From an uncultured Flavobacteriaceae bacterium (GTDB taxonomy: Bacteria > Bacteroidota > Bacteroidia > Flavobacteriales > Flavobacteriaceae), in contig CAJIYH010000006.1 of the NCBI GenBank assembly GCA_905181615.1, positions 98,501-162,500 on the forward strand: a stretch of DNA of 64,000 nucleotides, in the 5' to 3' direction. Below, one piece after another: positions 53,729 to 63,550 of this stretch (positions are counted from its first letter, which is position 1; each line of letters opens with the position of its first letter). The position numbers and the translations under genes were made by a program. The notes under the pieces are model-generated. The model searched no databases. It was not told where the DNA came from and was given only the letters and a program-made list of their open reading frames with translations.

Positions 53729-56700
53729 ATGTTACCAAAAAAACAAGGACTCTACTCTCCTGACTATGAACACGACAACTGCGGCGCAGGATTCATTTGT
53801 AGTTTAGAAGGGGAAAAAACCAATGACATCATTGGAAAAGCATTGGATATTCTTGTGAAACTTGAACACAGAGGAGCAGTAAGCTCAGATGGAAAAACAG
53901 GAGATGGTGCTGGAATCTTAATTGAAATTCCCCATGATTTCATGGTCAAGAATTGTTTGTTCGAACTTCCTGAAGCACATCAATATGCAATTGGAATGTC
54001 TTTTTTACCACAAAAGAAAAATCAACGTAATTTTTGTACGCAACTTTTTGAAGAAGAAATAAAAAAACAAGGCTTGTCAATTTTAGGCTGGCGAAAAGTT
54101 CCTGTTAATCGATCTGTTGTTGGTCGTATTGCTCAACAAACAGAACCTTACGTTGCACAGGTATTTGTTGGCAAGGGAAATCAATCACTTTCAGACCAAG
54201 AATTTAATGTTAAATTATTTATCGCTCGAAAAATTACAGAACATAAAATCATTGCTTCAAAACTTTCTCAAAGCAACTATTTTTACTTCCCTAGTCTTTC
54301 TACACATACACTTATATACAAGGGTTTATTGGTTCCCGAAGATATTGAAGCTTACTATTTAGATTTATCAGATCCTTTGGTTGTAACCCGATTGGCTTTA
54401 GTTCACCAAAGATTCTCTACCAATACCTTCCCAACATGGGATTTGGCACAGCCCTTTAGATATATGTGTCACAACGGAGAAATCAACACTTTCAGAGGGA
54501 ATTCAAGTCGTATGCAAATGCGTGAAGAACTTTTTAAAAGCGATTTAATTGGAGATGATATCAAAGAAATACTTCCAATTATTTTAAAAGGAAAGTCAGA
54601 TTCTTCATCAATGGATATGGTTGTTGAATTATTACTAGCTACCGGCAGATCGTTACCTGAAGTAATGATGATGTTAGTTCCAGAAGCATGGGAAAAACAC
54701 AAGTCGATGGATCCTCTTAAAAAAGCATTTTACCAATACAATTCCTGTATAATGGAGCCTTGGGATGGACCCGCTTCTATTCCTTTTACAGACGGAAAAT
54801 ACATTGGAGCTTTACTTGACCGAAACGGACTTAGACCCTCAAGATATACCGTGACCAAAGACGGTTATGTTGTTATGTCATCGGAGGCTGGAGTTCTTGA
54901 TATTGAACCTATAAACGTGGTTAAACACGGTCGTCTAGAGCCCGGAAGAATGTTCCTTGTGAATATGGATGAGGGACGAATTATTGAGGATGAAGAAATT
55001 AAAACCAAGGTTGTTTCTGAACGTCCCTACCAAGAATGGCTAGACAAACATCTTTTAAGACTTTCTGAAGTCCCTTACACAGGCAATCATGTTACGGTTG
55101 AATCAGAAGATTACGATACACGATTACGAGTTTTTGGTTATACACAAGAAGATTTCAAAACTTTAATACTCCCAATGAGTATTAAAGGAAAAGAAGCTAT
55201 TGGTTCGATGGGAACGGACACTCCTTTGGCTGTATTATCAGATCGCCCTCAGTTACTTTACAACTACTTCAAGCAACTTTTTGCTCAAGTAACTAACCCG
55301 CCTCTGGACGGAATTCGGGAAGAAATAGTTACCGATACTTCTTTGTCAATCGGAAGTGATATCAACCTCTTTGACATCACTGAAGATCATGCAAAAAAGC
55401 TTCACATTCAAAACCCAGTAATCTCAAACGAAGATTTAGATAAAATCAAATACATTGAGCATGCAGACTACAAAACCATTTCAATATCTACCTTATACCC
55501 TATCGAAAAAGGGGTTAATGGACTGGAAAATGCGTTAGAAAATATTATTTCTGAAATTGAAAAAGAAATTGAAAATGGTGCTAACATTGTTATACTATCC
55601 GATCGTGGTGTTTCTTCTAAAATGGCTCCTATTCCGATTCTACTAGCTTGTGCTCATACACAAAACTCGTTTAAACGTCTTCAAAAAAGATCTAAATTTG
55701 GAATTGTAATTGAATCCGCAGAACCACGTGAACCACATCATTTCTCTTGCCTATTTGGTTATGGTGCAAGTGCAATTAACCCCTATATGGTTAATGAAAT
55801 TATTGAAGAACAAGTTGAAGTAAAGAATATAAAAGGATTTAGTGCTCACGATGCAATACAAAATTACAACAAAGCTATAGCAACAGGGATTGTTAAGGTT
55901 ATGAATAAAATAGGAATCTCCACGCTAAACTCCTACCGTGGCTCTCAGATATTTGAAGCGCTCGGACTGAGCGAGATCTTTGTAGACCAATACTTTTGTA
56001 ATACATCCACTCGAATAGAAGGAATTGGTCTTTATGAAATCGAAAAAGAAATTTCTCGTCGTCACAAAAAAGCATTCAATATCGAAAGTCTTTCTGGACT
56101 TGATTTAGAAATCGGTGGAGAATATCGCTGGCGAAGAAACGGAGAGGCACATATGCTAAACCCTACTACCATTGCAAAACTTCAACAAGCGGTAAATCAA
56201 AATAACTTTGAGAGTTATGAGGTATACTCTAAAATGGTTAACGAACAAACAGAAAAGCTAATGACTCTGAGAGGTTTATTTGAGTTTTCTAGTTTTGATC
56301 CAATTCCAATCGAAGAGGTTGAGCCTTGGACAGAAATTGTAAAAAGATTCAAAACAGGCGCTATGTCTTTAGGATCAATTAGCGCAGAAGCCCACGAAAA
56401 TTTAGCCATTGCGATGAATCGTATTGGGGGTAAAAGTAATTCTGGAGAAGGAGGTGAAGATCCAAAACGTTTTCAGCCAGACAACAACGGAAACTGGAGG
56501 AACAGCGCAATAAAGCAAGTTGCTTCTGGTCGATTCGGGGTAACCAGTCACTATTTAAGTTCTGCAAAAGAAATTCAAATAAAAATGGCTCAAGGCGCCA
56601 AACCTGGAGAGGGGGGACAACTTCCTGGCCTAAAAGTAAATCCTTACATAGCCTCGGTTCGAAATTCTACTCCTTATGTTGGGTTAATTTCCCCACCACC

Positions 56701-58237
56701 TCATCATGATATTTATTCTATTGAAGATTTAGCTCAGCTTATATTTGATTTAAAAAACGCAAACCGAGAAGCTAGAATAAATGTAAAATTAGTTTCTGAA
56801 GTCGGAGTTGGAACAATTGCAGCTGGGGTAGCCAAAGCAAAAGCAGATGTAATTTTGATTTCTGGATTTGATGGTGGAACTGGAGCTTCTCCACTTACCT
56901 CTCTCAAGCACGCTGGACTTCCTTGGGAACTTGGAATAGCAGAAGCACAACAAACATTGGTAATGAACGACCTTCGTAACCGAATCGTTTTAGAGTGTGA
57001 CGGACAAATGAAAACAGGCCGAGATGTAGCAATAGCATGTTTATTAGGTGCCGAAGAATTTGGCTTCTCTACTGCACCACTTGTAGCGTCTGGATGTATA
57101 ATGATGCGTGCATGTCACCTCAATACTTGTCCGGTGGGTATTGCAACTCAAGATCCAGAATTGAGAAAGAATTTTAAAGGAAAACCTGAGCATGTAATCA
57201 ACTTCATGTACTTTGTTGCAGAAGAATTGAGAGGAATTATGGCGCAATTAGGTTTTAGAACCATCAAAGAAATGGTGGGACAATCGCAAAAAATCAATAT
57301 GAAAAAAGCGGTTGGTCATTATAAAGCTCAAGGAATTGATCTCTCAAAAATATTATATAAACCTGAGGTTGGATCGCTTGTAAAACTTCATAATACCCGA
57401 AAACAAGATCACGGTCTTGATAATGTTATTGACTTCAAAATTATAGAAGCGGCACACCCTGCTATCTACAGAAAAGAAGAGCAACATCTAGAGTTCCCTG
57501 TTTGCAATACCGACAGAACAGTCGGAGCAATATTGAGTAATGAGATTTCAAAAATGCACGGTGCTCCAGGACTACCTGAAGATACATTAAGCTTAAAATT
57601 TACAGGAACAGCAGGGCAGAGTTTTGGAGCATTTGCTGCAAAAGGCTTGTTCATGAAAGTCTCAGGAACTTGTAATGATTACTTTGGAAAAGGACTCTCT
57701 GGAGCAAAACTTATAGCTCAAGTGCCAGAAGAAGCTACTTTTAAGGCTGATGAAAACATAATCATTGGAAACGTTGCGCTCTATGGAGCAGTCACTGGTG
57801 AAGCTTATATCAACGGAATTGCTGGAGAACGTTTCTGTGTTCGAAACTCTGGAGCAATTGCGGTTGTTGAAGGTATTGGAGATCATGGTTGTGAATATAT
57901 GACCGGAGGTATTGCCTTGATTATTGGAGAAACAGGGCGTAATTTTGCTGCTGGAATGAGTGGTGGAATTGCATACCTATTTAATGACGATGGAATTTTT
58001 GATGAGAAAAAATTTAACTTAGAAATGGTAGAACTCGAAGACTTAACTGATCAAGATAAAGAAACTGTTCAGGGTTTACTTCAAAACCACAAAGACTATA
58101 CAAACAGTTCTAAGGCTGCACAAATACTAAAAGATTGGCCGGATAGTTCTAAGAATTTCATCAAAGTAATGCCAACCGATTATAAAAATGCACTAGCAAT
58201 ACTTGCTGCAGAAGAAGAAAATAAATTAAAGGCTTAA
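53729..58237 (+). CDS. gltB: Glutamate synthase, large subunit
   Basis: 1502 residues from the ATG at 53729. A GTG frame from 53687 is open but would add 14 residues; the ATG gives the short propeptide of this family (MLPKKQGLYSPDYEHDN) before the catalytic Cys, in NCGAGF. Domains: class II glutaminase (about 18-420), central (about 430-780), FMN/3Fe-4S synthase barrel (about 830-1230; GAKPGEGGQLPG and the Cys triplet in CHLNTCPVGIATQ) and C-terminal beta-helix (about 1260-1500). Followed by gltD four bases on. Makes glutamate from glutamine and 2-oxoglutarate. Confidence 0.97.
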   Translation: MLPKKQGLYSPDYEHDNCGAGFICSLEGEKTNDIIGKALDILVKLEHRGAVSSDGKTGDGAGILIEIPHDFMVKNCLFELPEAHQYAIGMSFLPQKKNQRNFCTQLFEEEIKKQGLSILGWRKVPVNRSVVGRIAQQTEPYVAQVFVGKGNQSLSDQEFNVKLFIARKITEHKIIASKLSQSNYFYFPSLSTHTLIYKGLLVPEDIEAYYLDLSDPLVVTRLALVHQRFSTNTFPTWDLAQPFRYMCHNGEINTFRGNSSRMQMREELFKSDLIGDDIKEILPIILKGKSDSSSMDMVVELLLATGRSLPEVMMMLVPEAWEKHKSMDPLKKAFYQYNSCIMEPWDGPASIPFTDGKYIGALLDRNGLRPSRYTVTKDGYVVMSSEAGVLDIEPINVVKHGRLEPGRMFLVNMDEGRIIEDEEIKTKVVSERPYQEWLDKHLLRLSEVPYTGNHVTVESEDYDTRLRVFGYTQEDFKTLILPMSIKGKEAIGSMGTDTPLAVLSDRPQLLYNYFKQLFAQVTNPPLDGIREEIVTDTSLSIGSDINLFDITEDHAKKLHIQNPVISNEDLDKIKYIEHADYKTISISTLYPIEKGVNGLENALENIISEIEKEIENGANIVILSDRGVSSKMAPIPILLACAHTQNSFKRLQKRSKFGIVIESAEPREPHHFSCLFGYGASAINPYMVNEIIEEQVEVKNIKGFSAHDAIQNYNKAIATGIVKVMNKIGISTLNSYRGSQIFEALGLSEIFVDQYFCNTSTRIEGIGLYEIEKEISRRHKKAFNIESLSGLDLEIGGEYRWRRNGEAHMLNPTTIAKLQQAVNQNNFESYEVYSKMVNEQTEKLMTLRGLFEFSSFDPIPIEEVEPWTEIVKRFKTGAMSLGSISAEAHENLAIAMNRIGGKSNSGEGGEDPKRFQPDNNGNWRNSAIKQVASGRFGVTSHYLSSAKEIQIKMAQGAKPGEGGQLPGLKVNPYIASVRNSTPYVGLISPPPHHDIYSIEDLAQLIFDLKNANREARINVKLVSEVGVGTIAAGVAKAKADVILISGFDGGTGASPLTSLKHAGLPWELGIAEAQQTLVMNDLRNRIVLECDGQMKTGRDVAIACLLGAEEFGFSTAPLVASGCIMMRACHLNTCPVGIATQDPELRKNFKGKPEHVINFMYFVAEELRGIMAQLGFRTIKEMVGQSQKINMKKAVGHYKAQGIDLSKILYKPEVGSLVKLHNTRKQDHGLDNVIDFKIIEAAHPAIYRKEEQHLEFPVCNTDRTVGAILSNEISKMHGAPGLPEDTLSLKFTGTAGQSFGAFAAKGLFMKVSGTCNDYFGKGLSGAKLIAQVPEEATFKADENIIIGNVALYGAVTGEAYINGIAGERFCVRNSGAIAVVEGIGDHGCEYMTGGIALIIGETGRNFAAGMSGGIAYLFNDDGIFDEKKFNLEMVELEDLTDQDKETVQGLLQNHKDYTNSSKAAQILKDWPDSSKNFIKVMPTDYKNALAILAAEEENKLKA

Positions 58238-58240
58238 GCG

Positions 58241-59707
58241 ATGGGAAAATTAAGAGGATTTTTGGAATACGACAGAATCAAAGAAGAGGTAATTGATCCT
58301 AAAAAGCGAATTGACAACTACAAAGAATTTACAGTTGCTCCTTCTAACGAAGTACTTCAAGAGCAAGGTGGACGTTGTATGGATTGTGGTGTTCCCTTTT
58401 GTCATAGCGGTTGTCCATTAGGAAATTTAATTCCTGATTTTAACGATGCTGTTTATAAAAATCAATGGGAAAAAGCATTACACATATTACAAGCTACAAA
58501 CAACTTCCCGGAATTTACAGGTCGCCTATGTCCCGCTCCTTGTGAAGAAGCTTGTGTTTTAGGAATTACGAATCCACCTGTTTCTATTGAATTAATTGAA
58601 AAATATATAGTTGAACGTGGCTTTGCAGAAGGATGGATTAAAGCACAACCACCTGCAGAAAGAACTGGAAAAACAATCGCAATTGTTGGATCAGGTCCGG
58701 CTGGTCTTGCAGCTGCACAACAGCTTAATAAAGCTGGTCATACCGTTACTGTTTTTGAACGTGACAACAAAGTTGGTGGTTTATTACGCTACGGAATTCC
58801 AGATTTTAAAATGGAAAAAAATATAATCGACAGACGTCTTGAAATTCTTGAAGCTGAAGGGATTATTTTTAAGTGTAATGTTGAAATCGGAAAGGACATT
58901 AGCGCCGAAACTTTAGAATCAGATTTTGATGTCATTCTTATTGCTGCAGGAGCTACTATAAAAAGAAATCTGCCAATACCTGGTTCTGAACTTAAAGGTG
59001 TAGTTCAGGCTATGGACTTTTTGCCACATAACAACAAAGCTGTAGATGGTCAATTAGAACGAGAAGCTAAATATACAGCTAAAGATCGTGATGTAATTGT
59101 TATTGGTGGAGGTGATACAGGTTCCGATTGTATCGGAACTTCTAATCGTCAAGGAGCAAAAAGTGTAACTAACTTCGAAATAATGCCCAAGCCTGCAGAT
59201 GGAAGAACAGAAGAAAACCCTTGGCCATACTGGCCATTTAAACTCAAAACTACTTCTTCTCACGAAGAAGGAATTCACAGAGAATGGAGCATTCTAACCA
59301 AAGAATTTGTTGGTGATGCTAAAGGAAATGTTGTGGGATTAAAAACAGTTGAAGTACGTTGGAAAAAAGTACCTGGAGAACGTCCACAACTTATAGAGAA
59401 AGAAGGATCTGGAAAAGAATGGCCTTGTGATATGGCATTACTGGCTCTAGGTTTTACAGGACCCGAAAAAACTTTGCCAGAAAAGTTGGGTGTGACTTTT
59501 GACAAACGGGGAAATGTAGAAGGAATTAAACAATACCAAACAAATAAGTCTACTGTTTTTGCTGCGGGTGATGTGCGAAGAGGTCAGTCTTTAATTGTTT
59601 GGGCAATTTCTGAAGGACGAGAGGCAGCACATCAAATCGACACTTACCTCATGGGGGTTTCGACCTTACCTAAAAAAGAAGCCTCTGGAGATTTAGTTTC
59701 AGTATAA
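58241..59707 (+). CDS. gltD: Glutamate synthase, small subunit
   Basis: 488 residues; FAD/NADPH-dependent electron donor to GltB. The N-terminal iron-sulfur Cys clusters are CMDCGVPFCHSGCPLGN and LCPAPCEEAC; then FAD GSGPAGLAAA and NADPH GGGDTGSDCIG. Terminator follows 24 bp after the stop. Operon with gltB. Confidence 0.97.
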   Translation: MGKLRGFLEYDRIKEEVIDPKKRIDNYKEFTVAPSNEVLQEQGGRCMDCGVPFCHSGCPLGNLIPDFNDAVYKNQWEKALHILQATNNFPEFTGRLCPAPCEEACVLGITNPPVSIELIEKYIVERGFAEGWIKAQPPAERTGKTIAIVGSGPAGLAAAQQLNKAGHTVTVFERDNKVGGLLRYGIPDFKMEKNIIDRRLEILEAEGIIFKCNVEIGKDISAETLESDFDVILIAAGATIKRNLPIPGSELKGVVQAMDFLPHNNKAVDGQLEREAKYTAKDRDVIVIGGGDTGSDCIGTSNRQGAKSVTNFEIMPKPADGRTEENPWPYWPFKLKTTSSHEEGIHREWSILTKEFVGDAKGNVVGLKTVEVRWKKVPGERPQLIEKEGSGKEWPCDMALLALGFTGPEKTLPEKLGVTFDKRGNVEGIKQYQTNKSTVFAAGDVRRGQSLIVWAISEGREAAHQIDTYLMGVSTLPKKEASGDLVSV

Positions 59708-59730
59708 TTAGTGAAACATTTTGAAACCCG

Positions 59731-59754
59731 AACCCTCGTATTGCGGGGGTTTTG
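59731..59754 (+). terminator. Intrinsic terminator after gltD
   Basis: ACCCTCG (59732-59738) pairs with CGGGGGT (59744-59750) around TATTG with one G-T pair, followed by TTTTG. Confidence 0.75.
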
Positions 59755-59805
59755 TTGGCTGAAATTCATTGTTATTTTAATTATTTAAAGAAAGTAAAAA
59801 TAGTT

Positions 59806-59813
59806 TACATTTG
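59806..59813 (+). promoter_or_regulatory. Putative -7 promoter element of the RimB-RimK gene
   Basis: TACATTTG matches TAnnTTTG, 63 bases before the ATG at 59877; it follows the gltD terminator. The -33 site is not a clean TTTG. Confidence 0.55.
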
Positions 59814-59876
59814 ACAAATGAATTGATGTCTTAGTATCAATCATAAAATCCTGTTATAGATTAAATTCTCAATACA

Positions 59877-61259
59877 ATGAGTTTAAGTAAAATAGTAGTG
59901 GGTAGTGAGGAATGGTGTGGACTCCCACAATTGAATATTCCCGCAATTAAAGCCCGCGTAGATTCTGGTGCAAAAACGTCTGCTCTGCATGCAATCAACA
60001 TTATTCCATTCAAAAAAGATGGAGATCCTTGGGTTCGATATGAAGTTCATCCGCTTCAAAATGATGGGAAAACAAGCATCCATTGTGAATCTCCAGTAAT
60101 TGATAGAAGGAAAATTAAAAGCTCAAGCGGCTTGTCTGAATTACGTTATGTAATTAAATCTATTATCTCTATTGCAGAAAGTACATGGGAAATTGATTTA
60201 ACATTAACCAACAGAGACTCTATGGGATATAGAATGTTATTAGGTAGACAAGCAATGTCTGGTAAAATGTTAGTGGATCCTGAAGCTTCTTTTCAACTGG
60301 GAGAATTATCATCAACTTTAATTGAAAATTACTATCACATACATATACAAAATAGATCAGGATTAAAGATTGGACTCCTAGCAAGTAATCCTGATTTATA
60401 TAGCAACAGACGTATTATTGAAGCCGGAGAAGAACATGGGCATCAGATGGAATTTTTGAACATAAAAGATTGCTACATAAAGCTAGACGGAGAAAATCCG
60501 GAAATGCATTATCGTGGAGGACGCATTCTTAAAAATTTTGACGCTATTATTCCTCGAATTCGACCTAGCATGACATTCTATGGCTGTGCACTTACACGAC
60601 ATTTCGAAGCCTTAGGAGTTTATACTCAAAACAGTGCCGCTTCTATAACACAATCTCGTGATAAACTTTATTCGCTTCAACTTTTAATTAACAGTGGATT
60701 ACCCATCCCAACCACAGGATTTGCAAATTCCCCACTAGACACAGACGACCTCATTCAAATGGTTGGAGGAGCACCCCTTATTGTTAAGCTTTTAGAGGGA
60801 ACTCAAGGAAAAGGTGTTGTACTTGCTGAAACCAAAAAAGCTGCTGAAAGTTTAATTAATGCGTTTAAAAGTCTAAGAGCAAATATCTTAGTTCAAGAAT
60901 TCATTAAAGAAGCAGATGGAAAAGACATTCGTTGTTTTGTAGTAAATGGGAAAGTAGTCGAAAGTATTATGCGAACAGCTGCACCCGGAGAATTTAGAGC
61001 TAACATTCATTTAGGAGGAACTGCACAAAAAATAAAAATAACACCCAGAGAACGAAAAATAGCACTCTTAGCTGCCAAAACTTTAAATCTAAAAGTTGCT
61101 GGTGTTGATATAATTCGGGGAAAAAACAGTCCACTGCTTCTGGAAGTTAATTCATCTCCAGGCTTAGAAGGCATTGAAGGTGTTTCTAGTAAGGATATTG
61201 CTGGTCTTATGATAGATGCTATTGAGAAAGATTTGAAATTCACGAAAAAAGACAATTAA
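59877..61259 (+). CDS. RimB-like ATP-dependent zinc protease fused to RimK-type glutamate ligase
   Basis: 460 residues. Residues 1-145 are a retropepsin-like domain of the RimB (ATP-dependent zinc protease) family: VDSGAKTSALHA (Asp) and RMLLGRQAM. Residues 155-460 are ATP-grasp: LLEGTQGKGVVLAET, GKDIRCFVVNGKVV, and metal Asp/Glu/Asn in LLEVNSSPGLEGIEG. RimK adds C-terminal glutamates to ribosomal protein S6 or related targets; RimB domains are linked to its control. As one chain the two functions may be coupled; the target is not known. Confidence 0.9.
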   Translation: MSLSKIVVGSEEWCGLPQLNIPAIKARVDSGAKTSALHAINIIPFKKDGDPWVRYEVHPLQNDGKTSIHCESPVIDRRKIKSSSGLSELRYVIKSIISIAESTWEIDLTLTNRDSMGYRMLLGRQAMSGKMLVDPEASFQLGELSSTLIENYYHIHIQNRSGLKIGLLASNPDLYSNRRIIEAGEEHGHQMEFLNIKDCYIKLDGENPEMHYRGGRILKNFDAIIPRIRPSMTFYGCALTRHFEALGVYTQNSAASITQSRDKLYSLQLLINSGLPIPTTGFANSPLDTDDLIQMVGGAPLIVKLLEGTQGKGVVLAETKKAAESLINAFKSLRANILVQEFIKEADGKDIRCFVVNGKVVESIMRTAAPGEFRANIHLGGTAQKIKITPRERKIALLAAKTLNLKVAGVDIIRGKNSPLLLEVNSSPGLEGIEGVSSKDIAGLMIDAIEKDLKFTKKDN

Positions 61260-61262
61260 CTT

Positions 61263-62207
61263 ATGCGTTTTTGGGTTTTTAATCTTATTGTTTTTCTTGT
61301 CTCTTTTCAGGCTTTTGCTCAAAGAGAAACAACACCAGTAACTAAAACTACCCTAGTTGTTTTGGGAACTGCTCAAGACGCTGGAAGTCCTCAAATAAAC
61401 TGTACAAAAAATTGTTGTAGAGCAATATTTGAAGGAAAAAAAAGGCAAACTCCAGTTGTTTCTTTAGGAGTAATTGATCCAATAAATCAGAAACAATTTT
61501 TATTCGAAGCTACTCCCAACATCACCCAACAGCTGCGTATTCTTAAGAACAATGCGCCCAGTAAAGTAAACGAAATTCCTGCAGCCATTTTTCTAACCCA
61601 TGCTCATATCGGTCATTATACTGGACTTATGTATTTAGGGAAAGAAGTAATGAATGCAAAGCAGGTCCCTGTTTATGTATACCCTAAAATGAAGGGATTT
61701 CTCGAAAATAACGGTCCATGGAGTCAGCTGGTGTCGAACCAAAATATTGATTTAAAATTAATGGACAAAGACAATTTGGTGCAGTTAAGTTCTGAGTTAT
61801 GCGTCCGTCCTTTTCAAGTTCCCCACCGAGATGAATTTTCTGAAACAGTAGGATATCAAATAAATGGCCCTGAAAAAAGTGCTCTCTTCATTCCAGACAT
61901 TGATAAATGGGAAAAGTGGGAAACTTCGATCATAGAAGCAATCAAAAAAGTTGATTATGCTTTTATCGATGCTACTTTTTTTAGTGGAATTGAAATACAA
62001 GCTCGAAACATTTCAGAAATACCACATCCATTTGTAATCGAAAGTATTGCTTTGTTTAAAAACCTTTCCGATTCCGAAAAAGACAAAATACATTTCATCC
62101 ACATGAACCATACAAATCCATTATTAAATCCTGAGAGTAAAGAATCAAAAAAAATTATAGATCTAGGCTTTCATGTAGCGCGAACTGGAGATCGTTTTAT
62201 CCTTTAA
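61263..62207 (+). CDS. Secreted MBL-fold hydrolase (PqqB-like)
   Basis: 314 residues with signal peptide (MRFWVFNLIVFLVSFQAFA). Metallo-beta-lactamase fold: LTHAHIGHYTGLMYL (metal-binding motif), VPHRDEFSETVGY, LFIPDIDKW, and late FIHMNHTNPLL. The start, LGTAQDAGSPQINCTKNCC, is PqqB-like. It opens three bases after the RimB-RimK stop and two bases before the flavoprotein gene. PqqB is otherwise part of pyrroloquinoline quinone synthesis, but no other pqq genes are here, so a different secreted hydrolase role is likely. Confidence 0.85.
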   Translation: MRFWVFNLIVFLVSFQAFAQRETTPVTKTTLVVLGTAQDAGSPQINCTKNCCRAIFEGKKRQTPVVSLGVIDPINQKQFLFEATPNITQQLRILKNNAPSKVNEIPAAIFLTHAHIGHYTGLMYLGKEVMNAKQVPVYVYPKMKGFLENNGPWSQLVSNQNIDLKLMDKDNLVQLSSELCVRPFQVPHRDEFSETVGYQINGPEKSALFIPDIDKWEKWETSIIEAIKKVDYAFIDATFFSGIEIQARNISEIPHPFVIESIALFKNLSDSEKDKIHFIHMNHTNPLLNPESKESKKIIDLGFHVARTGDRFIL

Positions 62208-62208
62208 T

Positions 62209-63429
62209 ATGAAATCTAAAAAAATTGCCATAATTGGCGGAGGAGCAGCTGGTTTTTTTGCCGCCTTATCTGTAAAAGAACACCATCTTGACCACCAAGT
62301 AATCCTTTTCGAAAAAACATCTAAGGTGCTATCTAAAGTAAAAGTATCTGGTGGAGGGCGCTGCAACGTAACCCACGACTGCTCGGACATACCAACTCTT
62401 TGTGAGGCATATCCTCGGGGTGGAAAAAAACTAAAATCCCTCTTTTATCAATTCAGCACAACGGATACCGTTGCTTGGTTTGAAAGTCGGGGCATTCCAT
62501 TAAAGACAGAAAAAGATGGGCGAATGTTTCCCGTATCTAATGACTCGCAGAGTATAATCGATTGTTTGATTGGTGAAATGACTCGTCTAAAAATAACATT
62601 ACAACTGGGTCAAACCATTAAACAGATGGAACAAGAGGCAACAGGTTGGAAACTAAATTTCAAAGACCAACCGTCCCAAAGATTCGATTCAGTTATCATT
62701 GCAACAGGTGGAAGTCCCAAAATTAAGGGGTTTGATTGGTTGAAGAATTTAGGTCACAACATTATTTCTCCAATTCCTTCCTTGTTTACTTTCAATATGC
62801 CAAGCGAAGCTATTAAGGAGCTTATGGGATTGGTCGTTGAAAATACCCGTATAAAAATCAAAGACAGCAAAATCAATACCCAAGGACCCTTGCTTATAAC
62901 CCATTGGGGGATGAGTGGACCCGCAATTCTAAAAGCATCTGCTTTTGGTGCTAGAGAATTAAGTGACCGTGGATACGAATTCAAAATTCAGGTTAATTGG
63001 GTTAACGAAACCAATACAGAGTTACTTTTTGAACAGCTACAAGAATTTAGCACGTTACATCCTCAGAAGGGAATTGGTAATCAGAAAGCATTTACACTTC
63101 CGAACCGCCTTTGGAACTTCTTGTTAGAAAAAATTGATATCTCTACCGACAAAAAGTGGAATGAGGTTGGTAAAAAGAAATTTAGACAATTGGCGACCAT
63201 ACTAACCCAAGACAACTACCAAGTCTCTGGAAAAACAACATTTAAAGAAGAATTTGTAACCTGTGGTGGTATTGATTTGAATGAAATTAATCTCAAAACA
63301 ATGCAAAGTAAAAAAGCTAAGAATCTATATTTTGCCGGGGAGGTAATCGATGTCGACGCAATAACAGGAGGTTATAATTTTCAGGCAGCTTGGAGCGGTG
63401 GCTATATAGCTGGAAAATTAGGGAGTTGA
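62209..63429 (+). CDS. NAD(P)/FAD-dependent oxidoreductase, HI0933/BaiN family
   Basis: 406 residues. FAD Rossmann loop IIGGGAAGFFAA near residues 8-19; KVKVSGGGRCNVTHD is the family signature; C-terminal FAGEVIDVDAITGGYNFQ and AWSGGYIAG. Family members reduce double bonds (BaiN, bile acids) or are unassigned. Directly follows the PqqB-like gene (one base spacer). Substrate unknown. Confidence 0.92.
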   Translation: MKSKKIAIIGGGAAGFFAALSVKEHHLDHQVILFEKTSKVLSKVKVSGGGRCNVTHDCSDIPTLCEAYPRGGKKLKSLFYQFSTTDTVAWFESRGIPLKTEKDGRMFPVSNDSQSIIDCLIGEMTRLKITLQLGQTIKQMEQEATGWKLNFKDQPSQRFDSVIIATGGSPKIKGFDWLKNLGHNIISPIPSLFTFNMPSEAIKELMGLVVENTRIKIKDSKINTQGPLLITHWGMSGPAILKASAFGARELSDRGYEFKIQVNWVNETNTELLFEQLQEFSTLHPQKGIGNQKAFTLPNRLWNFLLEKIDISTDKKWNEVGKKKFRQLATILTQDNYQVSGKTTFKEEFVTCGGIDLNEINLKTMQSKKAKNLYFAGEVIDVDAITGGYNFQAAWSGGYIAGKLGS

Positions 63430-63550
63430 TGATAATCATAAACTAACTGTATCGAATATTTGAACACGATTTTCGAATACTCAAAAACACTCTTTTTTAT
63501 GTGTATTATAATGTGTAAATTAACTAAATTAGTTATCCCAAATTAAACTA

